From Pelobates cultripes (lineage: Eukaryota > Chordata > Amphibia > Anura > Pelobatidae), in the NCBI GenBank assembly GCA_933207985.1, contig OW240917.1:96042356-96106355 (forward strand): 64,000 nucleotides of DNA. The letters are read 5' to 3'. A program made the translations under genes and the position numbers. The notes under the pieces were generated by a model. The model saw nothing but the letters and a program-made list of their open reading frames with translations. It was not told where the DNA came from and ran no database searches. Positions 1-9,294 of this stretch are shown here, one piece after another; positions within the stretch are counted from its first letter, which is position 1, and every line of letters starts with the position of its first letter.

Positions 1-953
1 CTGGTTCTTATCTTTATACGTGAGATTGTCCGACTGCATGGCATTCCTCACAATATTGTGTCTAATAGCGTCTCTCAGTTTGTGTCTCAGATTTGGAGGG
101 CGTTCAGTAAACAGTTCGACATTGAATTGTCTTTTTCTTCTGCTTACCATCCCCAAACTAATGGTACGGCTGAGAGGGCTAACCAGTCATTAGAGTTATA
201 TCTGCGTTGTTTTGTAAAAAGCACTCAAGATAAATGGTCCGAATTACTACCAAGGGCCGAGTTTGCTAGGAACAACGCTACCCATGACTCTTCTGGTCAC
301 AGCCCATTCTTTGCTAATAACGGTCGTCATCCTACTGTCCTACCGGCTGTTTTCTCTGAGACAACTATACTTGCTTTGGATTATCGCCTTTCTTCTATCC
401 ATGATATTTGGACCAAAGTTTTCCAGTCTCAAAACTGCGGCTAATTGCTTCAAGTTCTATGCGGATAAACCGCGGGGTGCCAACCCCGTTTACCAAATGG
501 GTGACAGGGTATGGTTATCATCGCGCAACATCAAATTGAAAGTTCCTAGTATGAAGTTTGCACCCAGATTCCTGGGCCCCTTTCGTATCCTTCGGAAGAT
601 TAACCCTGTGTCATATTCTCTGGCCCTCCCGGCCTCATTACGTATTCCTAATGCCTTTCATGTGTCGCCACTCAAACCTCTTGTTTGCAATAAATATACT
701 GTCTCAAGTGTCCCTCCTCCTCCCTTAGTTGTTTCTGGACAGGAAGAGTATAATGTCTCTTCCATAATTGATTCCAGGTTTTCTCGGGGCACTTTACAGT
801 ACAGGTGGATTGTAAAGGTTATGGACCAGCCGATCGTTCTTGGATTCCGGCATCTGATATACATGCTGGGCGCAAGATTCACTATTTTCACGCCAAGTTT
901 CCTCTCAAGCCTGGTCCTGCCCGCCCTGTGGGCGTTCTTCAGCTGGGGGGTAA
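1..953 (+). pseudogene. Ty3/Gypsy chromovirus pol fragment: integrase C-terminal half and chromodomain
   Basis: The frame is open from base 1, so the element continues outside the window. It reads as the second half of a retrotransposon integrase: the conserved HPQTNGTAERANQ block with the catalytic Glu lies near 150-190. A GDRVWLSSRNI block follows near 500-530. A chromodomain starts near EYNVSSIIDSR (about 750) and continues as KGYGPADRSWIPASDIHAG (about 813-870). At least two frame changes break it, near 421-432 and near 795-805. The Asp of the usual SDxG block is Asn here (SNSV, 58-69), so this copy could not integrate even without the frameshifts. A C-terminal chromodomain on integrase is the hallmark of chromoviruses, which include the vertebrate Sushi-like elements. 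The frame runs into a G-rich tract (945-950) that looks like the polypurine tract before the 3' LTR. Confidence 0.85.
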
Positions 954-1345
954 TGTCACGTGTTCATCCGCATATAAAAATGTGATTAATGACATTTACT
1001 GTTTTGACAGGAAAAGTTGTGCCGAGCAACATTACTGTCCTGACAGGAAAAGTTGTGCCGAGCAGCAATCAAATCCACAGGAGGGTTTGTGCTGAGCAGC
1101 AATTATGCAAATGGAAACCTGATTTTTACTTCCCTGTATTCTTGTATCCCTGACTTCTGGCTTTCCCTTATCTTTGTGTCTCTTTTTGTATCCCCTGACC
1201 TCGGCAAGTATCCTGACTACTCTTTGGTACGTTATGTCTGGCCATTCTAAGGCCCGGTAATACGTTACCTATTAGTCATCTGTCTGACACAATTCTACGT
1301 GCTGATCAACTAGTAATCCTGACATGCCCATACATATAAGGTGTC
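954..1345 (+). repeat. Probable 3' LTR of the Ty3/Gypsy element
   Basis: The sequence starts TGTCACG directly after a short G-rich polypurine-like tract that closes the pol frame, the usual place for a 3' LTR. The interior is pyrimidine-rich with repeated CCTGAC words. A 36-bp unit, tgacaggaaaagttgtgccg and onward, is duplicated in tandem (copies start at 1005 and 1041). The right end is not certain because no 5' LTR is in the window for comparison. Confidence 0.5.
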
Positions 1346-1413
1346 TAGGATTATTATTATGCATACAGAAATGTGATGAAACAGAGTGTTTTTTAAAATC
1401 CTTTTTCGATATT

Positions 1414-1674
1414 TCAGCAGTGTTTTGCTATTCTTACTTTTAGTAGTCTGATTGTTATTCCTATATATTGGATGCCACGTGGGCACTCCAATAAATAGAT
1501 AACATTTTTACTATTACCCAATATTGTATCTTTTACATTATAAACTTTCCCAGTTCTATTAGATTTAAATGTTATTCTTAATCTTTCTTTAGTTTTGGTT
1601 TGTCTGCAAGCTAAAAACTCGGGCTTATATGGACTTACCACACTTCTGATGAAGCCTTTGAAGCGACGAAACAC
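1414..1674 (-). pseudogene. Penelope-like element GIY-YIG endonuclease fragment
   Basis: An 86-codon minus-strand frame. Its last 50 residues contain TGKVYNVKD, then NVIYLLECP and QYIGITIRLLKVRIAKH. This matches the GIY-YIG endonuclease that sits at the C-terminus of Penelope-like retroelements (VIY, then YIG, then R and a basic residue followed by H). The conserved CPC pair is CPR here. The reverse transcriptase that should precede it is absent, so the copy is 5'-truncated. The upstream end of the frame runs antisense through the hammerhead-like motif, so the codons near 1640-1674 are probably not original coding sequence. Confidence 0.65.
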
Positions 1675-1690
1675 GTAAAGTGGAGTCCAG
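1631..1690 (+). ncRNA. Hammerhead-ribozyme-like motif (minimal type I)
   Basis: The plus strand shows the conserved core in order: CTGATGA at 1646-1652, GAAA at 1668-1671, then C, a two-base loop and GTA at 1675-1677 as the cleavage triplet. Stem I is supported by CACTT (1641-1645) pairing with AAGTG (1678-1682), and outside an internal loop by GGACT (1631-1635) pairing with AGTCC (1684-1688). Stem III would be the 2-bp A-C/G-T helix seen in minimal retroelement ribozymes. Stem II (1653-1667) pairs poorly, at most GC with GC, so activity is doubtful. Such ribozymes are reported in Penelope-like terminal repeats. Here the motif is on the strand opposite to the GIY-YIG frame, which suggests an inverted terminal segment. 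Confidence 0.55.
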
Positions 1691-1693
1691 TTT

Positions 1694-1762
1694 TAGTACC
1701 TTTTTATTGTTTTCATCCCTTATATATGTAATAAAAGGGATGAAAACAATAAAAAGGTACTA
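1694..1762. repeat. 28-bp perfect inverted repeat with 13-bp loop
   Basis: Arms 1694-1721 and 1735-1762 are exact reverse complements around an AT-rich 13-bp loop. The left arm lies downstream of the hammerhead-like motif, so the right arm looks like a short inverted copy of the same tail. This is consistent with the inverted terminal segments of Penelope-like insertions. Confidence 0.8.
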
Positions 1763-2061
1763 TATCGCTTAGTTCTTACAGTCTTTCGGTATACGAATGA
1801 CTCCATGGGAAGGCTATCTGGGTTAAGTCTTTTCGTATGCTCCAAACCTTCCGAATGGCCGGTATTCGTATGCTTTCGTGGAGACAGCCAGGCGTTCCAT
1901 TGTTTCAGCGGTGTTCAGCAGAAAAAGTTTTGTTTTTAGTTCCATAGAAATAGAGCCAAACACCGCTGAGCTTTTGCGTGGTTTAAAATGGCCGCTGCCT
2001 CATGGTCGACATACGAACGACGACCACCCTGAATTCGGTTTAATTGAGAAGTGTCTGTGGT
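1763..2061. other. Unclassified moderately GC-rich segment
   Basis: No reading frame is recognised. It has short inverted words, such as cagcggtgtt near 1908 facing aacaccgctg near 1959, and repeated cgtatgc/catacg words. This could be the remains of an LTR or MITE, but I cannot assign it. Confidence 0.3.
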
Positions 2062-2372
2062 CAGGGGAGGGCTGGCAGCCTTAGTCCTGGGGGGCAATCC
2101 CAGTCAAGTGGCCCATTGGACCACCGAATCAGCTCACCATCCACGCCCACCTTTTCCTTGTTTTATAACGGATATTGATGTTATGAAGCAAGACAAATAT
2201 GATACAATGTGGTTTAACATAATTTATTTGTAATGGCAAAAAATTATGTTTAACAAAAATAAAATCTACAGTTTTAACAAATGAACAATGTATGGGCACA
2301 ATACACTTTTTCAAAAAATACAGAAGCCAGAGAAAGAAATATCTGTATAAAACTTTTAAACTAAATATTTGA

Positions 2373-3731
2373 TCAAACGGTTAGCAAAGACCTCATCAAG
2401 GTAGAACTTTGACGAATAATTTCCAATACATCTGGAAACTGAACCTGTTCCAGAAGATCTCTCTCCACTGACATGAGCATTAGAGCATCAAGCAGTTCTT
2501 GTCCCATTGTGGCTCGCAGTCGGGTCTTGATGAGTTTAAGCTTGTTGAATGCTCTCTCACATGACACTTGTGTAAAAGAAAGGGTCAACAGGTACTCATA
2601 GGTGATAGAAAGATTTTCATAAGCTGCAGAATAAAGGTTGTATTTTATCAACAACCTGTGGCAGCAAAGAAAGCACTGCTTGCAAGAACCACACTTTGAT
2701 TCCTTTTGTACCTCAACTAGTTTGTCAGTAGGTGGAATCCAGTCAATCTCCTCCTCCTCTTCCTCCTCCTCCTCATCAATAATTATTTCCACTTTCTGTG
2801 TCTCATCTTCAGAAAGACATCCTGTAAGACTTGGAAATAAGTTGGCAAAACTTATTAATTCAGTTTTGAGAGAACATTCATTTACTTTGGCTAACTTAGA
2901 AATTCTCTCTAGTGCCCCTCCATCTAGCACTTTGGGATCTGTCCTAATTTTCTGAAAAGTGCGAGGATCCAAGTAGTGGGAATCCATGACCAATTGCTTA
3001 TTTTCTGAAAATCTCTCCGTCATGCTTTGTATGATTTGGTCCAGAATTGGTCTGAACACACTAGCTCGAAAACATTGCATTTCATCTTCAGGCCGTTCAT
3101 CATGTGAAGATTCTCCAGCCAAGCGTTTCTTTCGTGCCACTCTTCGAACTGGAAGCATAGTCTCGACTTCCAAGGAGTTGAGAACATCACTTTCATCCAT
3201 TAACTCGTTTGTTTTTATTGCAAAGTGTTCAGCCTTTTGTTTTAGATTGTTGAAATCAATTTTCTTCAGTTGCTCCACTGCACGTTCGACCATTTGCCAT
3301 GCTACCTTGAAGTCAAGGCCACTGGTTTGTAGATACTTTGACACTGGCCCTATAACATCAAAAACCTGTAAAAATATGTTTGCTGTTAGGATAATCCTAA
3401 ACTGACAAAGATTGTGAAAAAGGGATGAGGCCTCAGAAGTGGTTTTTGATTCAAACAAGTTACTCTGGGAAATTACATATAAAACTTCAAGGGTGTCAAA
3501 ATAAAGAGAATGTTTTTCACCAAAAATCCAGTTAAGGGCTTTTTCTTTTGCCCACCATCTTGTCTCTCCAATTTTTTGTAACTTTAAAAGTTTTTCCTGT
3601 CCATGTCTTCTATCCAGTTGGTCTTTCCAGATATTCATTCTTTTGTGTGAGTCTCCAATAAAGGTTGCCAAGCGATTTAGGAGACCAAAAAAATTTTGGC
3701 TTCCAATACTTGACAGCAATCTGAGACACAC
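2373..3731 (-). pseudogene. hAT transposase, C-terminal part (hAT dimerisation domain)
   Basis: A 452-codon frame continuing the transposase after a frameshift at the A7/T4 run at 3687-3697. Genuine homology starts near residue 13 (NFFGLLNRLATFIGDSHKR). It holds the GETRWWAKEKAL block early on. The C-terminal hAT dimerisation region reads LTLSFTQVSCERAFNKLKLI, with the expected third catalytic acidic residue at E392. An acidic run of nine or so Glu (plus-strand ctc-rich tract near 2745-2775) is probably a trinucleotide expansion. Apart from the frame change I see no internal stop. Confidence 0.85.
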
Positions 3732-5095
3732 AGGTTAAGGATATGACTATAGCACCAAATATAAACCGCATCTGGCACTACCTTTGCAATCTGTGCACGT
3801 AGTCCCACATACGCACTCCTCATATTTGCTGCACCATCAAATGATTCACCAGCAATTCTTTGGAAATCTAATCCAAGCATATCAAAACAGTACATTAGAA
3901 GTTCGTGAAATCCTTTTCCTGTAGCGTCTTTAACAGGGAGAATCGCCACAAGCCGTTCTTTAATGGCTTCATCTTGCACATATCTCACAACTACTGTTGC
4001 TTGATCTACAATTCCAACATCTTGTGTGGAGTCAACCTGTATACTGAATCGTTTCTCTCCGATTTCAGACACAATTAAGTTTTTCATGCTTCGAACTATT
4101 GCTGCAAATACTTTCTTTATTGTATTATTGGACAAAAATGTCACAAGAGATCCACGTCCAGTTGAATGTTTTCCTGATGTTTTTCTGTCTTTCAATCGCT
4201 GTTTTCTTTTTTCACTGTCCTGAACACATTTATCAAGGTGATTTTTAAGAGGAATATCATACTGTGATAGAAGTAGGACAATTTCCAGAAAGTTCCCGTG
4301 GTTTATTTCAATGTTATTTAAATTGTACAGCGATTCATTAGTGCCATGGGCACGAAATGGCAATCCCTGTTTTCCGAGGAGTTTTACAATATTAAATATA
4401 CGGTTTAATACCTCAATATTTTGTAGTATCTCCTTCTTTCTTCTGGAGACTTGAGCCTGATTTAATAACGTGTCAATGCTTCTATTCGTTTTCATGGTAA
4501 AATAAGCACTAACAGCATCAGAATGACTTTTTGAAGATTCGTGCTTATTTGCTGCCTGATAGCAATGGCGAAAATTAGAACAACCACTAGTGAACGAGGA
4601 AGAGGAATTAGAAAAGGCAATGCATATGCTGCAAAAAAATGCTTCTAACTTTCGATCCTTTATCTTGCAACTCAGCCATGTACGCTTAATACGATCCCCA
4701 TTAGACTTTTTGCGGTAATAAAAGTCTGCTTCTTGAAAAGGAAGATCTGCGCATTCAGTCCTGGTTGGCTGAAAAGGGTGTTTTTCAACAAAATTAATTT
4801 TTTCTGCTATGGAGCATGCAGGAGGAAGACTAAAAGATATTTCTGATGGATCATTTATAACGCTTCCTGACATGTCTTCAGATGTGATACATTCTAATTC
4901 AGGAAGGTCTTCAAAAACATCTGGGTCATTTATCTGCGCTTGTTCTCTGCATTCTGACACCAGCTCCTCCTCAATCACCTGTTCTTCTGCTTGTGGGCTC
5001 ACCTCATCTTCGACGGACACAACCGGCCTGCTTGAAGGAGCACTTGGGCCAGCAGAAACCTCATCAACAGGAATTCTTGGGTGTATACCACCAGC
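3677..5095 (-). pseudogene. hAT transposase, exon 2 N-terminal part (TTF zinc finger, DUF4371, RNase H-like core)
   Basis: The frame is open from a splice acceptor (tgttttag before 5095), and residue numbers here count from a GTG codon at 5020. An acidic leader precedes a TTF-type zinc finger with C130, C133, H160 and H166. The DUF4371-like region follows. The RNase H-like core shows FSIQVDSTQDVGIVDQA with D330 and the AGESFDGAANM block with D395, then a C423-x2-H426 motif (CYSHILNL). The frame is lost just after this at the A7/T4 run (3687-3697). The arrangement matches ZMYM1-like/TTF hAT transposases of vertebrates. The ATG is supplied by exon 1. Confidence 0.85.
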
Positions 5096-5376
5096 CTAAA
5101 ACAACATTTTTTTTTTGTCAAACTATTTTAATCTCCCCAGAAAAGTTCTAGAGGTAACCAAGAAACTCCAGGAACTCCATGCACGGTAACAATAAAAAAA
5201 AAAAAAAAAACCTCATGCAAACAAAGGATATACAACTCATACTTACCTTACATAAGTAAAAATATATCTTAACAAAGTAAAACTGATCACTATGGAAAGT
5301 CAAGTATGCACACTCCTTGATAATCCATCATGAATCTTAACAAACGTAAAACTTCTTCATGCACATGCAAACAGAC

Positions 5377-5918
5377 TACCGTATATACTCGAGAAATTTT
5401 AGTTGTAAGCTTCATTTTAAAACGCAGATCCACGGGTCCATGCTAGTTTCGATAGAATTTAGTTCACATTGAATGCGGGGCAATATCGAGTTACAGGTAG
5501 TGCTAGAGTACTTAGCTGTACGTTGACCCAGATACCGGGTACACACACGAACAACAGCAGGCTGATTTACAATACAGTGCAGCGATTGCTGATTACTGCC
5601 ACCTATCTGTACGCTTTCCACGTCACTGTTGCAGCGGTGGCTGTAATGAGCCACAAGCAAGACCACTAGCTGGCGAGATAACCGAATGTGCCTTTGGAGC
5701 TGAGCGTGTGCACTGAGATGCAGAGGAGTAGTTACCATAACAGTTTGATTGTTCCAGGATCTTTGCCTAGGTAATATCTGACAAAATAATAAAAATCCCA
5801 GGATTTCATAGCCCCAAGTTTTACCCTCGACTTATCCACGAGTAATTTTACAATTGTTGGTCAAAAAACTGCTCTCGACTTATAGACGAGATCAACTTAT
5901 AGACGAGTATATACGGTA
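5377..5918. mobile_element. MITE inside the hAT intron
   Basis: The ends are inverted: taccgtatatactcg at 5377-5391 and its reverse complement at 5904-5918. Both ends can be read as TA plus a 13-bp terminal repeat, so a TA target duplication is possible, which would suit a Tc1/mariner-related element. Near the right end the words cgacttatagacgag and related repeats recur (about 5835-5905). No coding capacity was recognised. The superfamily is uncertain. Confidence 0.65.
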
Positions 5919-6010
5919 GATATATTCATTCTTGTTATCAAAAGAGTGAATATACATTTCTGTGACATAAAATGTTAGAACTAGCCTTAACTTTTGAACT
6001 TTTAACATAC

Positions 6011-6130
6011 CACCGAAAAAGATAGTTTCATTTGCTTAGGATCCCTTCCTGCTAACTCAAGTTCTTTGGACCGTTTTTCTCTCATTTTCTGAGCACCACC
6101 TTTCTCTTTAGATGTTGTTTTACTCTCCAT
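6011..6130 (-). CDS. hAT transposase exon 1 (40 codons)
   Basis: ATG at 6130-6128 opens a 40-codon stretch, MESKTTSKEKGGAQKMREKR and onward, a basic leader typical of TTF/ZMYM1-like hAT proteins. It ends in a complete codon followed by a good donor, GTATGT (6010-6005). Exon 2 begins in phase 0 at 5095, so the two exons join in frame across a 915-bp intron. The intron is inferred from the splice signals and frame continuity. Confidence 0.65.
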
Positions 6131-6244
6131 ATTTATCAATATGAAACCAACTGTAAAATTTATTTAACACCAAAACACGACAATGAGCTACATAAAAACA
6201 GCAAACATTTACTAATGTAGTGATTTAACTCCTAAATGGCAGAT

Positions 6245-6363
6245 CTATACAGGGGCATAATCTATACACCAAAACTGTTCCATTAAGCAGGGGCATGATC
6301 TATACACCAAAACTGCTTCATTAAGCTAAAGTTGTTGTTTTGTTGACTAAAGTGTCCTTTTAA
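6245..6363 (+). mobile_element. T2/Kolobok-like (TTAA) element, right-end remnant
   Basis: It ends in agtgtccttttaa, close to the reverse complement of the TTAAAGGR terminus of amphibian T2-like MITEs. It contains a palindromic cttcattaagctaaag word typical of the family centre. A 38-bp unit beginning ggggcat is duplicated in tandem (about 6252-6327). The left end is missing. Confidence 0.5.
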
Positions 6364-7239
6364 GTGATTATTTTACAATCACTTAGCGCACACCTCATCA
6401 TGAAAGAAGATTGCAGATTTAGTGTCAGCCAGGAGAGACTGGCCAGTGGTCAATATATTTATGTTTAGTCAAAAACATAATGGTGGCACTTTGCAAATTG
6501 ACATGTTCGGCAATGACACAAACAAAGGGCACGGGGAGAGACAGACATAGTGCCTGTAATTTACACGAATTCTATGCTCTGGGGACCAATATACAGCCTG
6601 CTTGCTGCCAGAGGTAAAAATGTACAAAGCAGCCTGGTGTTTTACACCCAATAGACAGCAGCACCTGTCGGTAAAAGCCAAATTAATCATCTTTATATGG
6701 ACACAAAAACAAAAATATAATTTCACCTGGGAATTTGACAAATATAACTCAAAAAGACTATCTGCATCTGATCATTAAGTACATAATGAGCCTGACAACC
6801 CTGGTTTGAGAATCAGACCGTTTTAACTTGTCCGTTATAGCCATGTGTTTTAAAGAAGGGGTTTCATCTTGTATTAGTAGTGCCACAGCAGCGGCATGGA
6901 AGGCTTCAATTATATTTTTGTACTGGGAAAGACTGCCGGCTGTAAGTTAATATTGGTGAAGCACTGCAGCTCTCTGATGACACGGTTTAGGTGGCCGCGA
7001 GGCTCTTAACGAGAGGCCGTCTAAATCGCCTAATTAGAGAGACGCCTCTTGCCAAGAGATCTGGTCTCTGTGCAGCATATCAGTGTATCACTGAGCTCTA
7101 CAGCAATAGAACTCACAGTAATGTGCAATTTGTAAGTATATCACACATCACTTCATCAATACAATGCACAGGACTGGGCAGTGTTTGAGTATATCTCAGC
7201 CAATCCACTCCTTTCCCATAGGAAAGCATTGAGAAGCTA
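6364..7239. other. Unclassified stretch
   Basis: No gene or complete element was recognised. A short imperfect inverted motif lies near 6990-7030 (ggtttaggtggc facing gcc..ctaaatcgcc). The 7180-7240 end is the left flank of the hAT-like insertion and continues after it at 9023, so this is older repeat or unique DNA split by that insertion. Confidence 0.3.
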
Positions 7240-7429
7240 TTGTGCATTAGGGATCGACCGATATTGATTTTTCAGAGCCGATACCGATACCGATATTCTG
7301 TGAACTTTCAGGCCGATAGCCGATATAATTTGCCGATATTCTGTACATTTACCATTTTGGAAAATAAAAACTATTTCTAAAGGTAAATGCACAAAATATA
7401 CATGCCACGTGTAGTGGATGCAGTGTGAC

Positions 7430-7920
7430 AGGGGAGCTGTGTGTGTTTGTGTAGTGTGTGTGTAGTGGATGCAGTGTGTGTTTGTGTAGTGTGTGTAGTG
7501 GATGCAGTGTGTGTTTGTGTAGTGTGTGTTATGGATGCAGTGTGTGTTTGTGTAGTGTGTGTGGAGGATGCAATGTGTGTTTGTGTAGTGGATGCAGTGT
7601 GTATTTGTCTAGTGTGTGTAGTGGATGCAGTGTGTATTTGTCTAGTGTGTGTAGTGGATGCAGTGTGTATTTGTCTAGTGTGTGTAGTGGATGCAGTGTG
7701 TATTAGTGTAGTGTGTATATAATGAAAGCAGAGTGTTTGTGTAGTGTGCGTAAAGTGAATGCTGTATATACTAAATGCAAAGTGTGTGTGTATATAATGA
7801 ATGCAGAATGTGTGTGTATTTGTGTAGTGTGTGTATAGTGAATGTAGTGTGTTTATATAATGCAGAGTGTGTGCTTGTATAGTGTGTGTATATAATGCAG
7901 TGTGTTTGTGTAGTGTGCAT
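7430..7920. repeat. Minisatellite, G/T-rich orientation
   Basis: Tandem units of about 30-36 bp built from gtgtgtttgtgtagtg and tggatgcagt words. Copies diverge toward the right, where the unit ends in tatataatgca. It meets its own reverse complement at about 7921. Confidence 0.85.
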
Positions 7921-8483
7921 TATATAAACACACTACACAAACACACAGCATTATATACACACACTACACAAACACTGCATTATATAAACACACTACACAA
8001 ACACACACTGCATTATATACACACACTACATAAACACACACCGAATTATATAAACACACTACACAAACACACTGCATTATATACCCACACTACACAAACA
8101 CACACTGCATTATATACACACACACACACTATACAAACACACTGCATTATATACCCACACTACACAAACACACACTGCATTATATACACACACTATACAA
8201 ACACACTGCATTATATACCCACACTACACAAACACACACTGCATTATATACACACACTGAACAAACACACACTGCATTATATACACACACTGAACAAACA
8301 CACACTGCATTATATACACACACTGAACAAACACACACTGCATTATATACACACACTACACAAACACACACTGCATTATATACACACACTGAACAAACAC
8401 ACACTGCATTATATACACACACTGAACAAACACACACTGCATTATATACACACACTGAACAAACACACACTGCATTATATACA
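7921..8483. repeat. Minisatellite, inverted A/C-rich orientation, 33-bp unit
   Basis: About 17 copies of a unit with gcattatatacacacac followed by aacaaacacacact. The period is exactly 33 bp at 8241, 8274 and 8307. It is the reverse complement of the array to its left, so the two together form an approximately 1-kb hairpin-prone structure. Confidence 0.9.
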
Positions 8484-8670
8484 CAGTGTGTTTGTGTAGT
8501 GTATGTGTATATAATGCAGTGTGTGAGGGGGCATTTTTTATTAAATTATAAAAAAAAAATTATATTTACTTTATTATTTATTTCTGTTGTCCCCCCTCCC
8601 TGCTTGTTACCTGGCCAGGGAGGGGGGATATGACAGTCCCTGGTGGTCAGTGGCATTGGCTGAGCTGGGG

Positions 8671-8871
8671 GGGGCGGAGACCAAGTGCTTACTCACCTCC
8701 CAGCAGCTCCTCCAGCTCCCCAGTGCAACTCTCGCGGCCAGCGTGTCACGCGGAGCGTTGCCATGGTGATCCATGGCAACGCTCTGACAGCCGCGGGTCT
8801 CGCGAGAGTTGCACTGGGGAGCTGGAGGAGCTGCTGGGAGGTGAGTAAGCACTTGGTCTCCGCCCCCCCAG
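8671..8871. repeat. GC-rich palindrome with about 65-bp perfect arms
   Basis: The left arm starts ggggcggagaccaagtgctt (8671) and the right arm is its reverse complement, ending near 8868, with about 65 bases matching exactly. The centre is a second small palindrome around cgttgccatgg/ccatggcaacg (8756-8784). The internal centre recurs in the element at 46785-48093. Confidence 0.9.
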
Positions 8872-9294
8872 GACCGCCGGGCTTGTAATGAGCCCGGCGG
8901 TCCCAGGAGGTATTATCGGCAATATCGGTATCTGAATTGGCCGATACCGATATTGCCGAGAATACAGAATATCGGCCGATTATATCGGTAAAACCGATAA
9001 TCGGTCGATCCCTATTGTGCATGCATGGCAAAATGCTGCGCTGCACCAATCAGCAGCTCCTTACAGAGATGCATTGAATTAATGAATCGCTATGGGGAGT
9101 GTACAGCGTGGTGCTAATCATCAGCGCTGCACATTATGCAGCACTGACCTAGAAAGCACCTCTAGCGGCCATCTGAGGTGTGGCCACTAGAGGTGTTCCT
9201 AGGCTGTAATGTAAACAATGCTTTTCTCTGATAAGGCACTGTTTACATTAAAATGCCTATAGGGAATAACTATATGACACCAGATCAAAACACA

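Larger units (their letters stand above)
2062..6130 (-). mobile_element. hAT transposon with TTF zinc finger, two-exon transposase gene
   Basis: A minus-strand transposase gene (exon 1 at 6011-6130; exon 2 from 5095 to 2373) makes up the body. The likely 3' terminus is at 2062, where the plus strand begins CAGGGGAGGGCTGGCAGCC, a hAT-style end about 310 bp past the stop codon. I found no matching 5' terminus beyond 6130; T2-like sequence starts near 6245, so that end may be lost. The coding region has one obvious frameshift, which suggests a fairly young copy. A MITE sits in the intron. Confidence 0.75.
7248..9014. mobile_element. Non-autonomous hAT-like element with 8-bp target duplication
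   Basis: The ends begin tagggatcgaccgat at 7248 and its exact reverse complement at 9000-9014, within longer imperfect ends rich in ccgata/tatcgg words. The flanks carry a perfect 8-bp duplication, ttgtgcat, at 7240-7247 and 9015-9022, diagnostic of hAT-type transposition. There is no transposase. The interior consists of two inverted minisatellite arrays (7430-8483), an A/T-rich spacer, and a GC-rich palindrome (8671-8871). Long frames over the arrays on both strands are artefacts of repeat periods divisible by three. Confidence 0.85.

Noticed and set aside
6985..7060. Possible tRNA or structured RNA near ggtttaggtggccgcgaggc
   Set aside because: No cloverleaf with A and B boxes could be drawn; pairing is short and imperfect.
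7248..8483. CRISPR-like array
   Set aside because: Units are contiguous with no unique spacers, and the context is a eukaryotic transposon.
7441..8499. Long open frames on both strands rich in Cys/Val or His/Thr/Tyr
   Set aside because: They lie wholly in the minisatellite; the 33-bp period keeps every frame open.
8587..9049. Several overlapping frames on both strands
   Set aside because: They mirror each other because of the palindrome and GC-rich composition; no coding evidence.
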